This document shows, in pieces, positions 7,384-10,587 of a DNA stretch of 10,587 bases. The position numbers and the translations under genes were made by a program. Source of the stretch: an uncultured Eubacteriales bacterium. Its GTDB lineage: Bacteria; Bacillota; Clostridia; Lachnospirales; Lachnospiraceae. The stretch's first letter is position 1; every line of letters begins with the position of its first letter. The stretch is taken from contig OMSN01000039.1 in the NCBI GenBank assembly GCA_900313765.1, positions 1 to 10,587 of the forward strand, in the 5' to 3' direction. Below the pieces are notes generated by a model. That model did no database searches, had not been told where the DNA came from, and saw only the letters and a list, made by a program, of their open reading frames with translations.

Positions 7384-8346
7384 TTATCGATATATATTGT
7401 CACAGAACGCCGGAGCCTTCTTCCCTTTTTCCTCGCCGCTGCGGATCTGATGGAACCGGACCCATATCCCTGAATAGAGGATGTTCCGGATCAGCTCCAC
7501 ATCCTTCACGATGGGAAGCCGCTCGAACATTCTGCAGCAGCATGCAGCCGTATCCAGGAGGATGTCCTTCACATAGTTCTCGAAAGACTCCGGGATCGCC
7601 TGCTGCAGTTCCAGAAGAATGTTGTAGTTCCCAGTCTTCCGGTCTTCTTCCATATCGTCATAGGCATCAATCAGGTAAATGAACTTCCCCAGATAGAAGC
7701 CGGTTCCCCGAAGATCCTCTGCCCACAGGTCATCGCTGACAACACACAGTTCTCCGAGGAATCTCCCGGTATACCCGGCGGTTTCATCGATCCTCGCAAG
7801 GATATCCGCCACCTTCGCGCCGTCCGGCATCCCGGATGTCGTTTCACCGGCAGTCTGCCGCTTGGAAGCGGCCTGTTTCCTTGCCAGCGCTTCATGCCGC
7901 TTCTCTTCCGCATGCAGAGCCTGGATGTTCTCCCTGACTGCCTTCTCCTGTCTCGGATACTTCTCACGGATCTTCAGATAATCCTTGCGCAGCAGCATCG
8001 CGAGCAGCTTAGCGCTCTGCTTCTTCTCATCTCTCCAGTCATCCACTGCCTTGAGCCAGGCAAGCAGGACGTTCATATCCGCTGCATATTCCGTAAACCG
8101 GTTCGAAGTCTCTCTGTGAACGATGGCAGGATGTACGATGCATCTGCGCATCACCTCTGACTCTTGCGGTTCATAGGTCCCCGTCAGAAGAAGGAGAAGA
8201 AATGTACAGTCGTAAGACAGCAGCAGCTGCCCCTTCCTCCCGTATCTCTTATGAAGCTCCGCGCACAGACCGCAGTAATAGCTGCGGTACAGTTCCAGCT
8301 CCTTCACCTTCAATTCCGGCCGGTTGACCGTCACATAGCCAAACAT
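7384..8346 (-). CDS. DUF5685 family protein of unknown function
   Basis: This 320-residue protein is predicted mostly helical, with no signal peptide. I recognise the DUF5685 pattern: an N-terminal [12 protein letters not shown] start, then [14 protein letters not shown] (C25, C28), [11 protein letters not shown] (C47), and RRCIVHP (C69, H72). Two Asp-rich helices are striking: AVDDWRDEK at 100-108 and [16 protein letters not shown] at 227-242. The spacing and the GKFIYLID lead-in of the second recall the paired metal-binding motifs of the isoprenoid-synthase fold (inference only). A charged, low-complexity insert separates the halves (about 146-178). Three adjacent cysteines occur at 269-271. 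The ATG lies three bases past the stop of the zinc-ribbon gene. Its AGGAG site (8358-8354) is inside that gene's end, which suggests translational coupling. The J-domain gene follows after 23 bases. The family has no established function. Confidence 0.88.
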   Translation of the reverse strand: MFGYVTVNRPELKVKELELYRSYYCGLCAELHKRYGRKGQLLLSYDCTFLLLLLTGTYEPQESEVMRRCIVHPAIVHRETSNRFTEYAADMNVLLAWLKAVDDWRDEKKQSAKLLAMLLRKDYLKIREKYPRQEKAVRENIQALHAEEKRHEALARKQAASKRQTAGETTSGMPDGAKVADILARIDETAGYTGRFLGELCVVSDDLWAEDLRGTGFYLGKFIYLIDAYDDMEEDRKTGNYNILLELQQAIPESFENYVKDILLDTAACCCRMFERLPIVKDVELIRNILYSGIWVRFHQIRSGEEKGKKAPAFCDNIYR

Positions 8347-8349
8347 GAC

Positions 8350-8751
8350 TCAACTCCTCTTGCGGAATCTGGTTCCGCATTTCGGACATGTGATCTCGAC
8401 CATCCCCTTGCCTCTGGGGATGCGGATCTTCTGGCTGCATTTCGGGCAGCGGAAGATATGGTTCATCTTCAGATCTTCCGAGCGTCCCTTGCTTCCGCGG
8501 AAGAATCCCATGACTTTATCCCGCAGCTGCAGGAACTTCTGGTTCTCTGCATACCTTGCGGGCACATTGCGTGAAAACATACGGAAATAAATATAGCCCA
8601 GCAGCAGCAGTATGACCAGTCCGACCCCGGGCGGGTGAAACAGCAGATCCAGGATCAGCGCCACGAATGCGACGATCAGCAGAAACCTCCCCATCTCATC
8701 CTGTCCGTACCTGCCGTACATAAATTGATTAAAACGATCTCTCCAGTTCAT
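8350..8751 (-). CDS. Small membrane protein with C-terminal zinc ribbon
   Basis: This 133-residue protein has a basic/polar N-terminus (NWRDRFNQFMYGRYG) and two hydrophobic segments (about 23-38 and 42-57) that can form a membrane hairpin. A charged helix (about 65-85) follows. The C-terminal zinc ribbon has CPKC at 102-105 and CPKC at 122-125, with a basic RKRS end. The ribbon should face the cytoplasm if the two spans form a hairpin. The ATG at 8751 is chosen because AAAGGTGAGG (8766-8757) precedes it by five bases. An in-frame ATG at 8808 would add 19 residues but has no such site. Similar small zinc-ribbon membrane proteins of unknown role are common in Clostridia. It is the first gene of the group with DUF5685 and the J-domain protein, and is separated by 174 bases from the histidine kinase upstream. 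Confidence 0.85.
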   Translation of the reverse strand: MNWRDRFNQFMYGRYGQDEMGRFLLIVAFVALILDLLFHPPGVGLVILLLLGYIYFRMFSRNVPARYAENQKFLQLRDKVMGFFRGSKGRSEDLKMNHIFRCPKCSQKIRIPRGKGMVEITCPKCGTRFRKRS

Positions 8752-8756
8752 TTCAG

Positions 8757-8766
8757 CCTCACCTTT
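8757..8766 (-). promoter_or_regulatory. Shine-Dalgarno deciding the zinc-ribbon gene start
   Basis: AAAGGTGAGG on the minus strand gives GAGG five bases, or AAGGTG eight bases, before the ATG at 8751. This supports a 133-residue product over the 152-residue version from 8808. Confidence 0.75.
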
Positions 8767-8806
8767 GCACTTCTTGTCCTTCATGTAAACCTGGTACGCC
8801 GATGGC

Positions 8807-8836
8807 ATACTATCAGTTCTGACTTTTTACATGCAA
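8807..8836 (-). promoter_or_regulatory. Weak candidate promoter of the zinc-ribbon/DUF5685/J-domain group
   Basis: In the 174-base gap after the kinase gene, the minus strand has TTGCAT (8836-8831) and TAGTAT (8812-8807), 18 bases apart. A competing pair is TTGCAG (8867-8862) and TATTCT (8844-8839), 17 apart. Both are poor matches, and the AT-rich gap is the main reason to suspect a promoter here at all. Confidence 0.25.
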
Positions 8837-8925
8837 CTAGAATAAATAGTTTGACTTCACCCTGCAAGAGATGTACAGAATAATTCACCAAACTTTCACT
8901 ATCCGCACGATGACATACTGCCCTC

Positions 8926-10587
8926 TCAGGAGAGGGGGAACTGCAGCTGCGCACGGAATACGAGGCCTTCTGTCGTCACCTGGAAGCTTCCGCCCATCAG
9001 CTGTGTCAGGCTTCCTGCTATGGAGAGGCCCAGTCCGCTTCCCTCGGTACTGCGGCTGCCGTCTCCTCTTACGAAGCGCTCTTCCAGCTCTTCGCCGCTC
9101 TTAAGGAGCTCTTCCGAAGATTCATTTTCAAAGACCGCCAGGGCTGTCCCGTCTTCACTGCGAAGAGCGATCTTCACCTGACTGTTTTCCTTCGCATACT
9201 TGACGATATTGCTCAGGAGATTATCCAGTACTCTCCACAGCTGTGACCCGTCCGCCTGAATCATCAGTTTCTGCCCGGGAACTGCTTCTTCGAATACAAC
9301 CTTCAGACCGAGTTCTTCAAACCGGTCTTCGAATTCTCCTGCTGCCATCTGCACCATCGCGCGAAGATCCAGCTCCACCATATCCAGTTCCACATTGCCG
9401 GAATTGATCCGGCTGGCTTCGATCAGATCGGAGATCAGACTCTTGAGTCTCTGGGACTTGCGGTCCAGGATGTCCACGTATTCCCGCGCTTTCTCATTCT
9501 GAAGGTCTTCCCGTTTCAGAAGGTCCACATAATTGATGATCGAGGTGAGCGGCGTCTTGAGGTCATGGGACACGTTGGTGATCAGTTCCGCCTTGAGGCG
9601 CTCGCTGCGGACGATGGAGTCCACAGCCTCCTGAAGGCCGTCGCCCATCTCATTTACCGCCTCCGCCATCTCCAGACTGTCCCCGGTCAGGGAACTGGTG
9701 TCGATCTTGTAGTCCAGTTTTCCCTTTGACAGCTCGCGCAGTCCCTCTCTGACACTCAGTTTTCCCAGCTGCTCTGCGATCAGGTACAGAAGGAACGCCA
9801 GATCCAGCACGAAGACGATCACCACCCCGATGGTTCCGAAGAATCGCAGGAACAGGAAGTTGAGCAGCATGAATACCACAAAGAGGATCAGCATCCTGGC
9901 GGATGTGACCTTGGCCTCCAGCACCTGTGCGCTGACCTGCACGACCGTGCGGGTGACACTGTCCGTCCACAGGCGGTTCCATTTTAACCGTCTTATCAGG
10001 CTCAGCAGGGACATGAGACACATCCAGTACAGGATCGTCCAGAATGCAATATGCCAGATATCCTGGAATCGGGGCGGGATCCGGTATCTCACCACGGTCC
10101 TGGACAGGTAGATCCAGATCAGCAGCACGATCACACAGATTCCGGCAGCGATCTCGGTGGGGATCAGGTCAAAGTCCTTCAGCTCGATCAGAGTGTTCCG
10201 GTTCTTTCTGCCGGTCGTCACCAGGCTCAGTCCAAAGCAGACTGCAAGCGCTGCCGCCGCAAATATGGCAATGATCAGGGCGGAAATGACCACCGGTTCT
10301 CTCTTCTGATAGGCCAGGTATTCCTCTCTCAGTTCATCTCCGACGGGATAGCTGCGGTCGACCGCCACGACCACACGCTCATTGGATCCGAGAAAGACCG
10401 TATCCATGAACCAGGAGGCTGCGCGGTCATTCAGCGTATTCTCTGAATTGGCCACCATGATATCCATGGTTCTGACGCCGTCGAAAAGCATTGTCAGTTC
10501 ATGGTCTTCTTCGATCGCGACCCTTGCCGTGGCAACGCTGTTCACGCCAAGATTGGTGTAAGACTGTTTGGTCAGTGTATTTTCAAT
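8926..10587 (-). CDS. Sensor histidine kinase, 5' end cut by window edge
   Basis: This is the membrane sensor of a two-component system. It autophosphorylates on His and passes the phosphate to a response regulator, which is not in the window. The frame is open to the right edge, so the 553 visible residues lack the true N-terminus; the GTG at 10545 is internal. Residues 1-95 look extracytoplasmic. About five membrane spans follow (98-122, 143-161, 178-198, 231-248, 251-271), then a HAMP-like segment (about 274-324). The HisKA motif NVSHDLKTPLTS has the phospho-acceptor H341. The ATPase domain has an N box (DNLLSNIVKYAKEN, about 455-468) and G2 box GSGLGLSIA (516-524). The usual DxGxG of the G1 box is replaced by FENESSE (486-492), a pattern I associate with a subset of clostridial VanS-like kinases. 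The first transmembrane span must lie off-window. The stimulus is unknown. Confidence 0.93.
   Translation of the reverse strand: MENTLTKQSYTNLGVNSVATARVAIEEDHELTMLFDGVRTMDIMVANSENTLNDRAASWFMDTVFLGSNERVVVAVDRSYPVGDELREEYLAYQKREPVVISALIIAIFAAAALAVCFGLSLVTTGRKNRNTLIELKDFDLIPTEIAAGICVIVLLIWIYLSRTVVRYRIPPRFQDIWHIAFWTILYWMCLMSLLSLIRRLKWNRLWTDSVTRTVVQVSAQVLEAKVTSARMLILFVVFMLLNFLFLRFFGTIGVVIVFVLDLAFLLYLIAEQLGKLSVREGLRELSKGKLDYKIDTSSLTGDSLEMAEAVNEMGDGLQEAVDSIVRSERLKAELITNVSHDLKTPLTSIINYVDLLKREDLQNEKAREYVDILDRKSQRLKSLISDLIEASRINSGNVELDMVELDLRAMVQMAAGEFEDRFEELGLKVVFEEAVPGQKLMIQADGSQLWRVLDNLLSNIVKYAKENSQVKIALRSEDGTALAVFENESSEELLKSGEELEERFVRGDGSRSTEGSGLGLSIAGSLTQLMGGSFQVTTEGLVFRAQLQFPLS

Noticed and set aside
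6620..7450. A 276-codon plus-strand frame with an Ala/Gly/Thr-rich repeat
   Set aside because: The repeat is the reverse complement of the Gly/Tyr/Ser linker of the J-domain gene, so it is not an independent repeat protein.
8752..8808. Extended start at 8808 for the zinc-ribbon protein
   Set aside because: No Shine-Dalgarno precedes that ATG, while a strong one precedes the ATG at 8751. The extra 19 residues have no family character.
8921..8936. Hairpin CCCTCT-CAGG-AGAGGG over the kinase stop codon as a terminator
   Set aside because: The stem is only six or seven pairs and is followed by CAGTATGTCATC on the minus strand with no T run, so termination here is not supported.
1..10587. Search for CRISPR arrays, tRNA or rRNA genes, insertion sequences, phage genes and toxin-antitoxin pairs
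   Set aside because: No regularly spaced repeats, cloverleaf-like segments, transposase motifs or small gene pairs of that kind were seen by eye.

Overview
The window looks like a stretch of chromosome from a Gram-positive anaerobe of the Clostridia, most likely Lachnospiraceae or a relative. This rests on the moderate-to-high GC content (estimated by eye), strong GGAGG-type ribosome binding sites, a neighbouring hprK and uvrC pair, a DUF5685 protein, and a VanS-like sensor kinase. No rRNA, tRNA, CRISPR array, insertion sequence or phage gene was seen. All eight genes lie on the minus strand, so transcription runs from high to low coordinates. The first gene is cut by the right edge and the last by the left edge.

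In order of transcription: (1) 10587-8926, the C-terminal 553 residues of a multi-membrane-span sensor histidine kinase. (2) 8751-6647, a tight three-gene group: a small membrane protein with a zinc ribbon, a DUF5685 protein with two aspartate-rich motifs, and a J-domain protein with a Gly/Tyr/Ser-rich linker, a helical-repeat region and a cysteine-rich tail. (3) 6521-3819, a cytidylate-kinase-like protein followed by the membrane protease FtsH, behind a good sigma-A-type promoter at 6600-6572. (4) 3662-2952, a PAP2/Aur1-like membrane phosphatase with its own promoter (3773-3745), ending in a strong hairpin terminator (2927-2900). (5) 2841-1, uvrC followed by hprK (3' end missing), probably one operon behind a promoter that abuts the preceding terminator.

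Most of the window is conserved housekeeping: DNA repair, carbon catabolite control and membrane protein quality control. The accessory-looking and least understood part is the 8751-6647 group. There a J-domain co-chaperone is encoded with an unknown-function protein whose two Asp-rich helices recall the isoprenoid-synthase fold, and with a membrane-anchored zinc ribbon. This is the best candidate for an undescribed functional unit, possibly a membrane- or metal-associated chaperone or enzyme system. Its function cannot be settled from sequence alone. The intergenic gaps are all below 180 bases and are described where they hold signals.
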